Translations under genes and position numbers: made by a program | Shown: one piece after another, positions 5,704 through 12,580 of the stretch | Numbering within the stretch: position 1 is the stretch's first letter | Layout of the letters: each line of letters opens with the position of its first letter | Notes under the pieces: generated by a model | Told to the model about the DNA's origin: nothing | Databases searched by the model: none | The model's input: only the letters and a program-made list of their open reading frames with translations | Source: a virus | IMG/VR virus record: IMGVR_UViG_3300031576_000076 | Location: 1-48,279 of that record | Length of the DNA: 48,279 bases | Strand: one strand, 5' to 3'

Positions 5704-6051
5704 ATGGCGACTATCAAGACAACGGCGACGATTTTGAGCGGGGCGTCACTGAGCGACGTGATTATGGCCCCCAACGGTTACTTCTTGGCGGCGCTGTTGA
5801 TCCCCGCTGTTTGGACCGCCGCGGGCGTCACCTTTCAGGCGAGCGATGGAGCGGGGGGCACTTTTGGGAATGTGTTCAGTACGGCGGGCGAAGTGACATT
5901 CGCCACGGATGCCGTCGGGCGCTTTCTCACGTGCAGTCCGAACGAGTTCCGCAGCGTGCAGACGTTCAAGGTCCGGTCAGGCACCGCCGGGACCCCCGTT
6001 AACCAGGGGGCCGACCGCCTCATCACCCTTCTTTACAAACCGATTGATTAG
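5704..6051 (+). CDS. Virion-associated-type protein, paralogue of 15865-16200 (115 aa)
   Basis: Unknown function. It shares a clear pattern with the 111-aa protein at 15865: an N-terminal TILSGAS motif, a central Trp in VWTAA, STAGEV / DTAGEV, and the C-terminal block FKVRSG followed by PVNQGADR. The Ala/Gly/Thr-rich beta-type composition is like small decoration or fibre-associated proteins. ATG 5704 was chosen because GGAGGA lies 9 nt upstream; the frame is open back to 5584 but without support. Its stop overlaps the convergent exonuclease gene by 4 nt. Because the paralogue sits in the tail/lysis region, a virion role is likely. Confidence 0.7.
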   Translation: MATIKTTATILSGASLSDVIMAPNGYFLAALLIPAVWTAAGVTFQASDGAGGTFGNVFSTAGEVTFATDAVGRFLTCSPNEFRSVQTFKVRSGTAGTPVNQGADRLITLLYKPID

Positions 6052-6743
6052 CCCGGCGGGACGAGGCCAAGCCCCTGAGCGAGGAGGCCAAGTCCCTGAG
6101 CGACGTAGTTATGGCCCTGGGAAGCTTGGCGTTGCTCCAGGAAGGCGCGGGCGGCGAAGAACCGCTCAGCTAACTCGTGGGCGTCTTCGACCGCCCGGTG
6201 TGTATGGGGGGCGGACCAACGGACCCCTGCCCTTTTCATGCCCTGCTTGCCCGACTTGAAATAGGCGCCCCCGGTCGCTCCCGCCCACCACGAACGCATG
6301 TCGAAACAGCGCTGCTCGAAGGGGTTCCGCACGTTGGGCACGAAGCGCTCCCAATAGTAGCGAAGAAAAGCGTAGTCGAAGGCCGCCGGGTCTGTGACGC
6401 ACACCAGGCCCCGCGACCTGTTCTCTCGAAACTGAATGTCGGAAACCCAACGAGACACGTGGGCCATTGCCATCAAGGGATGTATCGCTTCGCTTTGAAT
6501 CTTCGCCAAGACTTTAGGGAACCTCTCCCAAAAGGCGTTGCACCCCGCCTTCGCTATGCTTTCGCGTCGTAGAGCGTCGGGCAGGGGATGAAGGGCCAAA
6601 CTTATGCGCCCTGCCTCTTCGCCGTCTGGAAAGCAGCAGACCATGCCCAGTTCGATCATGGAGTCGAGGCCCGGCACGGGGCCGTCCGTCTCCACGTCCA
6701 AGAAGAAGTAAAGCTCGTCTTTCTGCGGAGCGTCCTTGGTCAT
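6048..6743 (-). CDS. DEDDh 3'-5' exonuclease (DnaQ/RNase T superfamily), 231 aa
   Basis: The exonuclease I motif FFLDVETDG (D16, E18) and the final motif HRAVED (H182, D187) define a DEDDh active site, which removes 3' nucleotides from DNA or RNA using two metal ions. The middle of the protein supplies the remaining Asp (VTDPAAFDYAFL or adjacent). The ATG overlaps the stop of the RNA ligase gene (ATGA), so the two are translationally coupled, suggesting joint action on RNA ends. The C-terminus carries a perfect duplication AQGLGL / AQGLGL from a 21-nt tandem repeat. A DNA-proofreading role is possible but less suggested by context. Confidence 0.8.
   Translation of the reverse strand: MTKDAPQKDELYFFLDVETDGPVPGLDSMIELGMVCCFPDGEEAGRISLALHPLPDALRRESIAKAGCNAFWERFPKVLAKIQSEAIHPLMAMAHVSRWVSDIQFRENRSRGLVCVTDPAAFDYAFLRYYWERFVPNVRNPFEQRCFDMRSWWAGATGGAYFKSGKQGMKRAGVRWSAPHTHRAVEDAHELAERFFAARAFLEQRQASQGHNYVAQGLGLLAQGLGLVPPG
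6063..6104. repeat. 21-bp tandem repeat in exonuclease C-terminus
   Basis: Two near-identical 21-nt units (6063-6083 and 6084-6104) keep the reading frame and duplicate seven residues. This is a likely replication-slippage product at the non-essential tail. Confidence 0.75.
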
Positions 6744-7648
6744 GGTTTCTCAAACTGCTTCTGGAGCAGTTGTTCCTTGTACCATTCGGGGAGACCGTGG
6801 ACGACGCCGCGACTCAGCAGCGGCCATATCCACTTCCACAGGTCGGTGAGAAGCTCGTCCCGGCATTCCTTCTCTATGTCGTCTCTCGCCTCGACGATCA
6901 GTTTGCCAATGTCGCGCGGGGAGTCTTCGAGTAGCCCGCGCTCCTTGAGGTGCTGGACGGCCTTGTTCCATCGGGCGGGCGTTTTGAACTTGGCGACTAG
7001 GCGCTCGACGATATCGCCTGTCTGGGGATTCGACTGCTTCCATTCTTTGGCGTGGACTTCTTTGAACGCCTCGCTCACGTACTTGCCGACGAGCATTTTC
7101 TTGTCCAGGCCAAAGCGGTCCCGATGAAGGGGCTTGACCACCACGCCCTCGATCTTTTGGCCGCCCAAGACGCTTACGCGGTCCAAGTAAGAGCGAAATT
7201 GCTCCAGGTCCTGCACGCGGCATTCGGCAATGCAAGGTACGACTTCCAAATCCAGCCGACGCGCCTCGTCCGCCTTGAACGACCAAGGCAAATAGGACTC
7301 TGTACCAATGTCGATGTCGAAGAGTATGAGATGGCCGGTCGGCACCCGGTCGTAGGCGAGCGCGTTGTGCTTTGGTTTTCGCAGGTATTCCGCCCGGTAG
7401 ACCCACCCCCGAGTAAAAAGGGCTTTCTTGGCGAGGATCGTCTCGACGGCCCTGTCGAACATGCCCGGCGCTTCGATGAACACCTGGGCCCTTTTTGACC
7501 GTATCTCGACTACGTTGTCAGGTTGGATGCACCATGACAATTGACTGCCGTCGATCTTTTCCTCGATGAGCACGTCGCCGGGCAACAGGTCCCCGACGGC
7601 CCGGTGTCCCAAGGCGTAGACCGAAGGGTAGCTGTGAATGTTCATCAT
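6740..7648 (-). CDS. RNA ligase (Rnl2-like nucleotidyltransferase), 302 aa
   Basis: Motif I EEKIDGSQLSW carries the nucleotidyl-accepting lysine (K31 in KIDG). GWVYRAEYLR (~81-90) fits motif III, IEGVVVK (166-172) is motif IV, and KKMLVGKYVSEAF (~183-195) fits motif V. These are the adenylation motifs of ATP-dependent RNA ligases that seal 3'-OH/5'-phosphate ends in nicked or broken RNA. The C-terminal ~100 residues are helical, as in the Rnl2 type. The ATG at 7648-7646 overlaps the stop of the zinc-ribbon gene, and the stop overlaps the exonuclease start. A large structured noncoding region lies upstream. A DNA ligase is less likely: no OB-fold or BRCT features are evident. Confidence 0.85.
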   Translation of the reverse strand: MMNIHSYPSVYALGHRAVGDLLPGDVLIEEKIDGSQLSWCIQPDNVVEIRSKRAQVFIEAPGMFDRAVETILAKKALFTRGWVYRAEYLRKPKHNALAYDRVPTGHLILFDIDIGTESYLPWSFKADEARRLDLEVVPCIAECRVQDLEQFRSYLDRVSVLGGQKIEGVVVKPLHRDRFGLDKKMLVGKYVSEAFKEVHAKEWKQSNPQTGDIVERLVAKFKTPARWNKAVQHLKERGLLEDSPRDIGKLIVEARDDIEKECRDELLTDLWKWIWPLLSRGVVHGLPEWYKEQLLQKQFEKP

Positions 7649-7863
7649 CGCCTGAGAAACGTCGCCCCACAATCCGGGCAGTGAAACGCTACGGTGCGGT
7701 CTTCGCGCGTGCTATAAATGCCGATTTGTCGATCAAAATGGGTCGCCCCCCCAAAGTTTTCCCTGTCCCTAACGGGGATCGGAGGCCCGACCCAACTCGC
7801 CAAACACTTGGGGCAACGCTTCGTAGCTGTGGTCACCGCATGAGCGCCCTTGAACCGCGTCAC
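7645..7863 (-). CDS. Zinc-ribbon protein, 72 aa
   Basis: Two CxxC knuckles, CPKC (C17, C20) and CPDC (C62, C65), form a rubredoxin/zinc-ribbon fold with a basic C-terminus ending FLRR. Such small ribbons bind nucleic acid or act as adaptors. I started at GTG 7863-7861, which overlaps the upstream TGA as GTGA and has GAGG about 6 nt before; the long open frame upstream runs through another gene. Overlaps on both sides couple it to the tiny membrane gene and the RNA ligase gene. Its function in this cassette is inferred only from context. Confidence 0.65.
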   Translation of the reverse strand: MTRFKGAHAVTTATKRCPKCLASWVGPPIPVRDRENFGGATHFDRQIGIYSTREDRTVAFHCPDCGATFLRR

Positions 7864-7997
7864 TGCAACCTCGAAATCAATCGAAACAGCCCAAAGACGA
7901 ACATGCTCATGAAGAAGAAGAAAGCGAAGGCGACGAAGGGCTGGTCCGGGTCTCCCCGCTTGACGATAACGATTGCACCCGACAAGCCGAACAGCAT
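7860..7997 (-). CDS. Small membrane protein, 45 aa
   Basis: From ATG 7997 the product is MLFGLSGAIVIVKRGDPDQP followed by FVAFAFFFFMSMFVFGLF and a short basic tail: two hydrophobic helices separated by a charged turn. This resembles small holin-like or membrane-anchor proteins, but no family was recognised. The frame is open upstream to 8162; a TTG at 8054 is an alternative start that would add a leader-like N-terminus. Further upstream the frame runs through a noncoding repeat. Its stop overlaps the zinc-ribbon start. Confidence 0.45.
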   Translation of the reverse strand: MLFGLSGAIVIVKRGDPDQPFVAFAFFFFMSMFVFGLFRLISRLQ

Positions 7998-8060
7998 GGC
8001 GAAAATGCCCCAAGGGTCGAGGACGGGCGAAGAAGAGAGGAAAACGACAGGCAAAGTACG

Positions 8061-8250
8061 GGGGCAAAGGCCCGGTTTTTGTGGGGACAGTGGGGCGGAC
8101 GGCCCCGGCGATTCGTCGCCGGTGTTACGGGTGTAGGTCACGCTGTCCCCCCAGGTCGTCAAACCGGGCTGGAAGACGTTGCCTGGCGTTTAGGGCGACC
8201 GCACTCGCCGTCCGCCCGTCTGTCCCCCCAAAAACCGGGCTCTCTGCCCC
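8061..8250. repeat. Large inverted repeat with multibranched interior (repeat family copies C, C', C2)
   Basis: Arms 8070-8103 and 8207-8240 are inverted repeats matching at 31 of 34 positions. Outer flanks GGGGCAAAGG and TCTCTGCCCC extend the pairing. Between them lie CCGGCGA-TTCG-TCGCCGG (8105-8122, a UUCG-loop hairpin), CCAGG/CCTGG with CGTC/GACG (8151-8186), and GGCGA/TCGCC (8194-8209, partly competing with the right arm). A degenerate family core (8142-8169) is also inside. As RNA this would be a long closed stem over a multibranch loop. No coding frame fits. It occupies the leader side of the RNA ligase operon. Confidence 0.75.
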
Positions 8251-8444
8251 CCCGGGCGTCGTAGGGGTTAAGGGCCAACTAAAGTGTATGCCCCAGGTCC
8301 CGTAGGATCGTTCGAGGCTCTTGGTGGGGGGGCGATTTGGGGGGGCTACCAAGACCTTTGACGCCCGACGGGAGTCAGTTGGGGCTAAGGGGCGGACCAC
8401 CCAAATGGTCGGCCTGAAAGTCTGAGTAGGGATCGGGATGGCTC

Positions 8445-8456
8445 CGGTCATGACCG
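8445..8456. promoter_or_regulatory. Palindrome CGGTCATGACCG
   Basis: Perfect 12-bp palindrome in gene-free DNA between the large inverted repeat and the cloverleaf element. The size and symmetry suit a dimeric repressor site; no direct evidence of binding. Confidence 0.4.
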
Positions 8457-8473
8457 ATACCCGTTGTCACGGG

Positions 8474-8494
8474 GGAGATTTGTAAGAAGTCTCC
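8474..8494. other. Hairpin upstream of cloverleaf element
   Basis: GGAGATTT pairs with AAGTCTCC (one T-G wobble as plus-strand RNA) around a GTAAG loop. Together with 8445-8456 and 8513-8578 it makes an unusually dense run of structure. Confidence 0.5.
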
Positions 8495-8512
8495 ACCATC
8501 CCATAAGGGGGT

Positions 8513-8578
8513 TGGGGCAGTCCCGGCGCTGGCCGGGCAACCCGCTTGTGCGGGAAGGCTGTAGGCCTCTCTGCCCCA
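8513..8578. ncRNA. Candidate cloverleaf (four-way-junction) structured RNA
   Basis: A closing stem TGGGGCAG/CTGCCCCA (8513-8520 with 8571-8578) encloses three consecutive hairpins: CCCGGC-GCTG-GCCGGG (8522-8537), CCCGC-TTGT-GCGGG (8541-8554) and AGGC-TGTAG-GCCT (8556-8568). Only eight bases are unpaired in the junction (8521, 8538-8540, 8555, 8569-8570, plus any fraying), so 64-66 nt fold into a compact cloverleaf. It is not a canonical tRNA: the middle loop has four bases and no TTCGA-type T loop exists on either strand. The strand is undetermined. Its tail CTCTCTGCCCC resembles the flank of the palindromic repeat family. Neighbouring leftward genes encode an RNA ligase and an exonuclease. 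Confidence 0.5.
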
Positions 8579-8623
8579 TAATCACTTTGGTTTTACTGGC
8601 TTCGAGAGTTTGTGTCGCATCGG

Positions 8624-8722
8624 TTAATCCTTCCATACGCTCCAGTTGCTCCACACGATCATCACGACGACCAGGACAGCCAACAGGCCGACGATGGGCC
8701 ATTGCCATGTTGGTGGAGGCAC
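8624..8722 (-). CDS. Tiny membrane protein, 32 aa
   Basis: From GTG 8722 the peptide starts PPPTWQWPIVGLLAVLVVVM after Met and ends with SNWSVWKD: one strong transmembrane helix flanked by Trp residues, with a short charged tail. It follows the secreted-protein gene by 32 nt on the same strand. There is no strong Shine-Dalgarno. It could be a holin-like peptide or a membrane anchor. The 8579-8623 stretch beyond its stop holds nothing obvious. Confidence 0.4.
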   Translation of the reverse strand: MPPPTWQWPIVGLLAVLVVVMIVWSNWSVWKD

Positions 8723-8754
8723 GGTGACGAGGTTAGCCGAAGCCTCACAGGTTG

Positions 8755-9378
8755 TCAAGGGTTTTTTTGGCCCTCCCACCAAGATTGAGTGCCGAAGAGC
8801 CATTGGCGGACGACTTTGCGGTACATTTTGCCGTTGACGGTAACGGTCTCGCCCGCTGCGGTGTTGTCGCCCGGCACGACGTAAAACTTGTTGGCCCCGG
8901 TCCACATTTCGTCCCCGACCGGGTTGACAGGTTGGGCCGCGCCGGGCCCGAGGACGGGATCGATGGCCTTGGGGTCGGCGTAGTCGATGAAGGTCTTGGG
9001 GTCGCCGAAGGAGCAATGGCTTTTGAGCTCGGCCAAGGTGACGCCGGGCGTTTTTAGGAAAAGAGCGTAGTCGTGGAGGGAGACTTCGGGGTTGAGGGCG
9101 AGGTCGGCGCAGCGGAACAGGATCATCGGGATGTCGGGCGGGGGAGGAAAAGCGGGAATGGGCGCACGGGCGACGAGTATGATGTCCTGGGTCCCCAGGA
9201 AGCCGTTGACACGAAGGAACGCTACGCGGTTCGCGTACTTGGTCTGGTTGGCGGCGGTGGTGTGGTCGATCACGCCGCCCCAACCGGGGACGACTTTGGT
9301 CGCGCCCTCCGAGACAGGATGAAACTGGGACCAAGCGAGGACGGAAGCGGCCAAAAAAGCGAGCAACAGTTTGTTCAT
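8755..9378 (-). CDS. Secreted/periplasmic hypothetical protein, 207 aa
   Basis: ATG 9378 has AGGAGA 7 nt upstream and opens a typical signal peptide (MNKLLLAFLAASVLAWSQ), with cleavage expected near residue 18-25. The mature part is ~185 aa, rich in Pro, Val and aromatic residues, with two Cys and a C-terminal segment of paired Trp residues. I recognise no domain. Export suggests action in the periplasm or on the cell surface, for example in superinfection exclusion or lysis. A longer open frame upstream to 9873 is a shadow across the divergent gene. Confidence 0.65.
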   Translation of the reverse strand: MNKLLLAFLAASVLAWSQFHPVSEGATKVVPGWGGVIDHTTAANQTKYANRVAFLRVNGFLGTQDIILVARAPIPAFPPPPDIPMILFRCADLALNPEVSLHDYALFLKTPGVTLAELKSHCSFGDPKTFIDYADPKAIDPVLGPGAAQPVNPVGDEMWTGANKFYVVPGDNTAAGETVTVNGKMYRKVVRQWLFGTQSWWEGQKNP

Positions 9379-9439
9379 TCGGTTTCTCCTGGGGGATCGC
9401 CCAACAAAGAGTATAGGGGACGCAACCCTGAGGGACAGG

Positions 9440-9459
9440 CGCGGTGCTCGTGCACCGCG
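9440..9459. promoter_or_regulatory. Hairpin/operator-like inverted repeat between divergent genes
   Basis: CGCGGTGC-TCGT-GCACCGCG is a perfect 8-bp inverted repeat in the 135-bp gap between the leftward secreted-protein gene and the rightward metallopeptidase gene. A TATACT sequence on the minus strand (~9406-9411) could be a -10 box for the leftward gene, with a poor -35. The repeat is placed to regulate both directions. Confidence 0.45.
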
Positions 9460-9513
9460 TACGACCGTTGCGCCCCTGTTGTTGTGGACGCGCCCTAGGG
9501 TTGGCAGGTTACT

Positions 9514-9921
9514 TTGAAGTTGGAGATGATCTCGTTTCGCGTTTACGCCGAGGGTCGAAAGGGTCCGTACTTTTACGTCCAGATTTTCCCTAACCGAAAG
9601 GCGATGCACTGCTCCGCCCATTGCCCGCGTCGTATCTCCACAAAACCGCTGCCTCGCAGTTACGAAGCTATAAGCCAACTGTGGTCTGGAGGGCGCTCTT
9701 GGGGCCGTGTACTGTTTCACGAGGGGAAGATGGGCGCAGGCATCGTCGCGCACGAGATGACCCACGCTGCTATGTGGTGGGCAAAGCGACGGCGGTTTGA
9801 GGTTCGTCGTCCGCGGGGGGAAGAACGGCTGGCGTGGACGGTGGGGAACCTGGTTCGGCAGTTTTGGCTGCACTTTTACCGGGAACAGAAGCGCGACGGT
9901 GCCCGTTCCAGATGTAACTGA
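9514..9921 (+). CDS. Putative zinc metallopeptidase (HExxH), 135 aa
   Basis: The sequence GAGIVAHEMTHAAMWW (~75-90) contains HExxH (H80-E81-x-x-H84) in a helix, the zinc site of many metallopeptidases; a downstream Glu (E103 or E104) could be the third ligand. The protein is short and begins with a beta-rich, basic region, like minimal gluzincin or SprT-like phage peptidases. It starts at TTG 9514 in the most plausible reading; an ATG at 9526 is an alternative without a spaced Shine-Dalgarno. The last 152 bp overlap the C-terminal tail of the convergent HTH gene. The substrate is unknown. Confidence 0.6.
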   Translation: MKLEMISFRVYAEGRKGPYFYVQIFPNRKAMHCSAHCPRRISTKPLPRSYEAISQLWSGGRSWGRVLFHEGKMGAGIVAHEMTHAAMWWAKRRRFEVRRPRGEERLAWTVGNLVRQFWLHFYREQKRDGARSRCN

Positions 9922-10027
9922 CGTTGGCTTGGCTCGTATGAAAGATGGCGGCGGTGAGCGCCTGGGAGTAGAGTCCTTTGGCGACGCGGATACTGCGAAT
10001 CTCGTCGTCTGTCAGTCGTTTGGGCAT
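9770..10027 (-). CDS. Helix-turn-helix DNA-binding protein, 85 aa
   Basis: Residues 4-44 (RLTDDEIRSIRVAKGLYSQA, then a recognition-helix pattern TSQANVSYIWNGHRR) match a small HTH of the type found in phage regulators. Residues 45-85 are a low-complexity Pro/Ala tail, antisense to the metallopeptidase C-terminus. ATG 10027 has GGGAAAGG about 10 nt upstream. The leader includes CTTGTTATAGCC (plus strand 10028-10039), shared with the repeat at 4751-4762. It is likely a transcriptional regulator of the flanking divergent genes. Confidence 0.65.
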   Translation of the reverse strand: MPKRLTDDEIRSIRVAKGLYSQALTAAIFHTSQANVSYIWNGHRRASVPGKSAAKTAEPGSPPSTPAVLPPADDEPQTAVALPTT

Positions 10028-10102
10028 CTTGTTATAGCCTTTCCCTTCTCGATGGAAGAATAGCAGATGAGAGGAAGGGTGGTTTCCTTCCAAGGAGGCT
10101 TC

Positions 10103-10342
10103 ATGGCAATTGGCTACAATCTTGCGTTGACTTTGGCGGCGGGGGCTTTTGCTCCTATTCTTCGCAAGTCGGCGGCGGGCAACCTAACGATGGGATCGGC
10201 GGGGGCCGTGGTGACGATTCCGTGGGTCGAGAACGCGAACTCCGGTACGGGCGACCTTGATTCCGTGATGCCCGGCCTGGCGATTGAGGCCGCGTTGAGA
10301 GCACTGGTCTCCGACCGTTCGACTAACGGCAACCCCACGTAG
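10103..10342 (+). CDS. Small structural-type protein, 79 aa
   Basis: Ala/Gly/Val-rich beta-type protein (MAIGYNLALTLAAGAFAPIL...), without a signal cleavage pattern or known domain. AGGAGG lies 4-5 nt before the ATG. It opens the rightward series of fibre or decoration-like genes and is followed after 15 nt by the 514-aa FCCH-domain protein. A virion role is inferred from neighbours. Confidence 0.6.
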   Translation: MAIGYNLALTLAAGAFAPILRKSAAGNLTMGSAGAVVTIPWVENANSGTGDLDSVMPGLAIEAALRALVSDRSTNGNPT

Positions 10343-10357
10343 TAACGGGACGATTTT

Positions 10358-11902
10358 ATGTCGGTCCAATATGCCGGGGGGACCCGTGCGAACGCGCTGA
10401 GTGCCGTCTTTACCACCCGGAACGCGCTCGCGGACTTCATCAAGGACAATTGCGTAACAGCGGGGTGGACAAGCGCTGTTCGTAAGTCTGGGGCGCGGCT
10501 CGACTACACGGCGCAGCCCACGAACGCCCAGACGATTACGCTTGATGGGTCGGTTTACACCTACAAGACGGCCATCATCAACGGCAACCCTCGGGAGGTT
10601 CTGATTGGGGCGACCGCCGGGGACACTTACGACAATCTGAGACATTGCGTCAACGACGATGGGGTCGGAGAGGGGACGCTGTATTCCAACACGACCGTCG
10701 CCCATACGACTATCTCCTCCACCTCGAATACGGGGCCGGGGGCGACGGGGACCATTTTGTTCGAGTCGCTGGTTGGTGGTCTCGATAAGGACTTCACGTA
10801 TTCGACGACGGTGACTGGGGCGACCCAAAAGGATTCGGCGGGTAACCCCGGGTTGTCAACTCAGACGCGATTCTGGGGCGGCGGCTATACGCTCACGTCG
10901 GCAATAACGGCGCAGGGATTGAAGTGCCAGGCGCTGGTGATCGACTGCGGCGACACGGCTACGGGCGTCGAACTGGTGCGGTTACAGATTTGGAACCAGG
11001 ACGCCACGATGAAGTCCCACACCGCGTTTGGGATACGCAGCGCCATTTCCGGCAACGCGGACTTCCTGTACGGAGCGGCGGTGCCCGTAAGCACGGGGGC
11101 GGGTTATACGTTTCGGATCATCGCCAACAAGTTCCAATTTGCGGTGTTCCGCGAAGGGTTTGATCCGGTAACCGAGTCGGAATCCTGGTTTATGGCCGGG
11201 GTACCTTTCATTCCAGCGTTCTTGGAGGGAAAGATCGTCTCGGCGGCGTCCAACGCCACGCCTATTCAGATCACCACGACCGTCGCGCACGGTTTTTCCA
11301 ACGGTAACAACGTCTTCATCGAAGGCGTGGCCGGAAACACGGCGGCCAATGGGCTGTGGACCATTACGTTTGTGGATGCTTCTAATTTCACGCTCAACAC
11401 GTCTGTTGGCAACGGCGCTTATACGTCGGGGGGCCGCGCCGGGAAGCTCGACGTGAACATCGCGGGGGCGATTTATCACTTTGCAAAGATGGATAATGGC
11501 CCCGCGACCGAAGTGATGGGGCGCAACGCCATGCACGCCGGAAGCGGCGGTTTTACGGGGGTAAATGGGCAGTTTTTGGGGCGGGACGCCGATCCCTTTT
11601 CGGGCGTGGGCAGTCTGGCGTTCATTGCGGCGGGCCACGGGCAGGAAGTGGAGAACGACGACTTGATTTGGTGGTACGACGGCTCCTATGCGGTTTCAGA
11701 AGCGTTTGTGGCGTCGGGAATATCGGCGGCGGGGACGATTAGAAAGATGTTCGGACAGCTTTGGGACGCCATCATCGTTCAGAGGGACTTCAACACTCAG
11801 AACGCCTTCACGTTCGATAGCCAGACGTGGTTAACCGTTACGCTCAACTCTGACTTGGCGACAACGGGAATGCGAGGCACTTTGGCGTTGGTGACGGGAT
11901 GA
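10358..11902 (+). CDS. Putative tail/receptor-binding structural protein with FCCH-like domain, 514 aa
   Basis: A long Gly/Thr/Asn-rich, beta-type protein. Around residues 295-362 the pattern ITTTVAHGFSNGNNVFIEGV ... NGLWTITFVDASNFTLN ... YTSGG matches the FCCH-like domain often found in phage tail and fibre proteins. The remainder has irregular beta-repeat composition typical of virion surface proteins. No signal peptide. It is followed directly by the BppU-like protein, so both probably belong to the adsorption apparatus. ATG 10358 was kept although the ribosome-binding site (GGGACGA) is weak. Confidence 0.65.
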   Translation: MSVQYAGGTRANALSAVFTTRNALADFIKDNCVTAGWTSAVRKSGARLDYTAQPTNAQTITLDGSVYTYKTAIINGNPREVLIGATAGDTYDNLRHCVNDDGVGEGTLYSNTTVAHTTISSTSNTGPGATGTILFESLVGGLDKDFTYSTTVTGATQKDSAGNPGLSTQTRFWGGGYTLTSAITAQGLKCQALVIDCGDTATGVELVRLQIWNQDATMKSHTAFGIRSAISGNADFLYGAAVPVSTGAGYTFRIIANKFQFAVFREGFDPVTESESWFMAGVPFIPAFLEGKIVSAASNATPIQITTTVAHGFSNGNNVFIEGVAGNTAANGLWTITFVDASNFTLNTSVGNGAYTSGGRAGKLDVNIAGAIYHFAKMDNGPATEVMGRNAMHAGSGGFTGVNGQFLGRDADPFSGVGSLAFIAAGHGQEVENDDLIWWYDGSYAVSEAFVASGISAAGTIRKMFGQLWDAIIVQRDFNTQNAFTFDSQTWLTVTLNSDLATTGMRGTLALVTG

Positions 11903-11903
11903 A

Positions 11904-12551
11904 ATGGCATCTTCATTTACCATTATCAGTGGCCGCAACCCTCGTTACACGGGGATTGGCTCGTTTTCGGGCAACCTTTCGGCGACGGTGGACGCCTCCC
12001 CAGTTCGGTCGCTTACGACGGGTGGTCTTATCGAGTGGTTGCCGAGCATTAGCGGCGCCTCCCGTGATCTTTGTTTCACGCCCAACGCAGAAGCGGCGGC
12101 GGCAGAGGCCCCTACGGGGTCCCTTGACCCGCCTTTTCCCCCGGTGTGGCCTTACTTCTTTTCGACCGGCATCTTGTACGGGAAAGACGAGATGAGAAAC
12201 GTTGAGATGTATCGGGGCGATACTCCCGACATCGACGTAACGGTTACCAAGGACGGCGTGGCCGTGAACTTGACGGGGGGAACGCTGCGTTTTAGCGTCA
12301 AGTGGAGGACGCAGGACGCCGACGTGGATGTCATTTTCGTCCGTACCTCGCCCGCCGGGGGAATCGTCTTTACCGATGCGGTAAACGGGAAGGCCCGCAT
12401 TTCGCTCGCGGCGGCAAACACCAGCGGATTACCGGGGCGTCGCGTGGACCTGTTCTATGATTTGCAGCTTACCGATTCGGCGGGCAAGATTTTCACGGTG
12501 CTCGCGGGCATGTTCATCGTCAAGCCGGACGTGTCTGTTACGACTCCATGA
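11904..12551 (+). CDS. BppU/DUF2479-like baseplate or fibre-attachment protein, 215 aa
   Basis: The C-terminal half starting near residue 97 (MRNVEMYRGDTPDIDVTVTK ... VNLTGGTLRFSVKWR ... DLFYDLQLTDSAGKIFTVLAG) has the layout of the N-terminal domain of BppU-type baseplate proteins, which anchor receptor-binding modules. The first ~95 residues are a separate Gly/Ser/Pro-rich module. An internal ATG at ~12192 has a plausible ribosome-binding site and could give a short form holding only the BppU-like domain. ATG 11904 nearly abuts the preceding stop. Confidence 0.6.
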   Translation: MASSFTIISGRNPRYTGIGSFSGNLSATVDASPVRSLTTGGLIEWLPSISGASRDLCFTPNAEAAAAEAPTGSLDPPFPPVWPYFFSTGILYGKDEMRNVEMYRGDTPDIDVTVTKDGVAVNLTGGTLRFSVKWRTQDADVDVIFVRTSPAGGIVFTDAVNGKARISLAAANTSGLPGRRVDLFYDLQLTDSAGKIFTVLAGMFIVKPDVSVTTP

Positions 12552-12553
12552 GG

Positions 12554-12559
12554 TAAACT
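12554..12559 (+). promoter_or_regulatory. TAAACT box before ribosome-binding site (TANAAT family)
   Basis: One of eight similar boxes placed a few bases before the Shine-Dalgarno of structural genes that follow a gap (others at 18370, 21963, 23142, 24486, 26395, 28975, 34170). Here it precedes CTAGTGGAGG. No convincing -35 is present. Confidence 0.35.
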
Positions 12560-12580
12560 TCTAGTGGAGGAATCAGCAAC

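Noticed and set aside
8125-8451. 108-aa leftward ORF in the structured region
   Set aside because: Runs across inverted-repeat arms and G-runs, has no ribosome-binding site and reads as low-information Pro/Arg/Thr sequence.
8513-8578. Canonical tRNA gene
   Set aside because: Stem order resembles a cloverleaf but loops are too short and there is no T-loop consensus on either strand.
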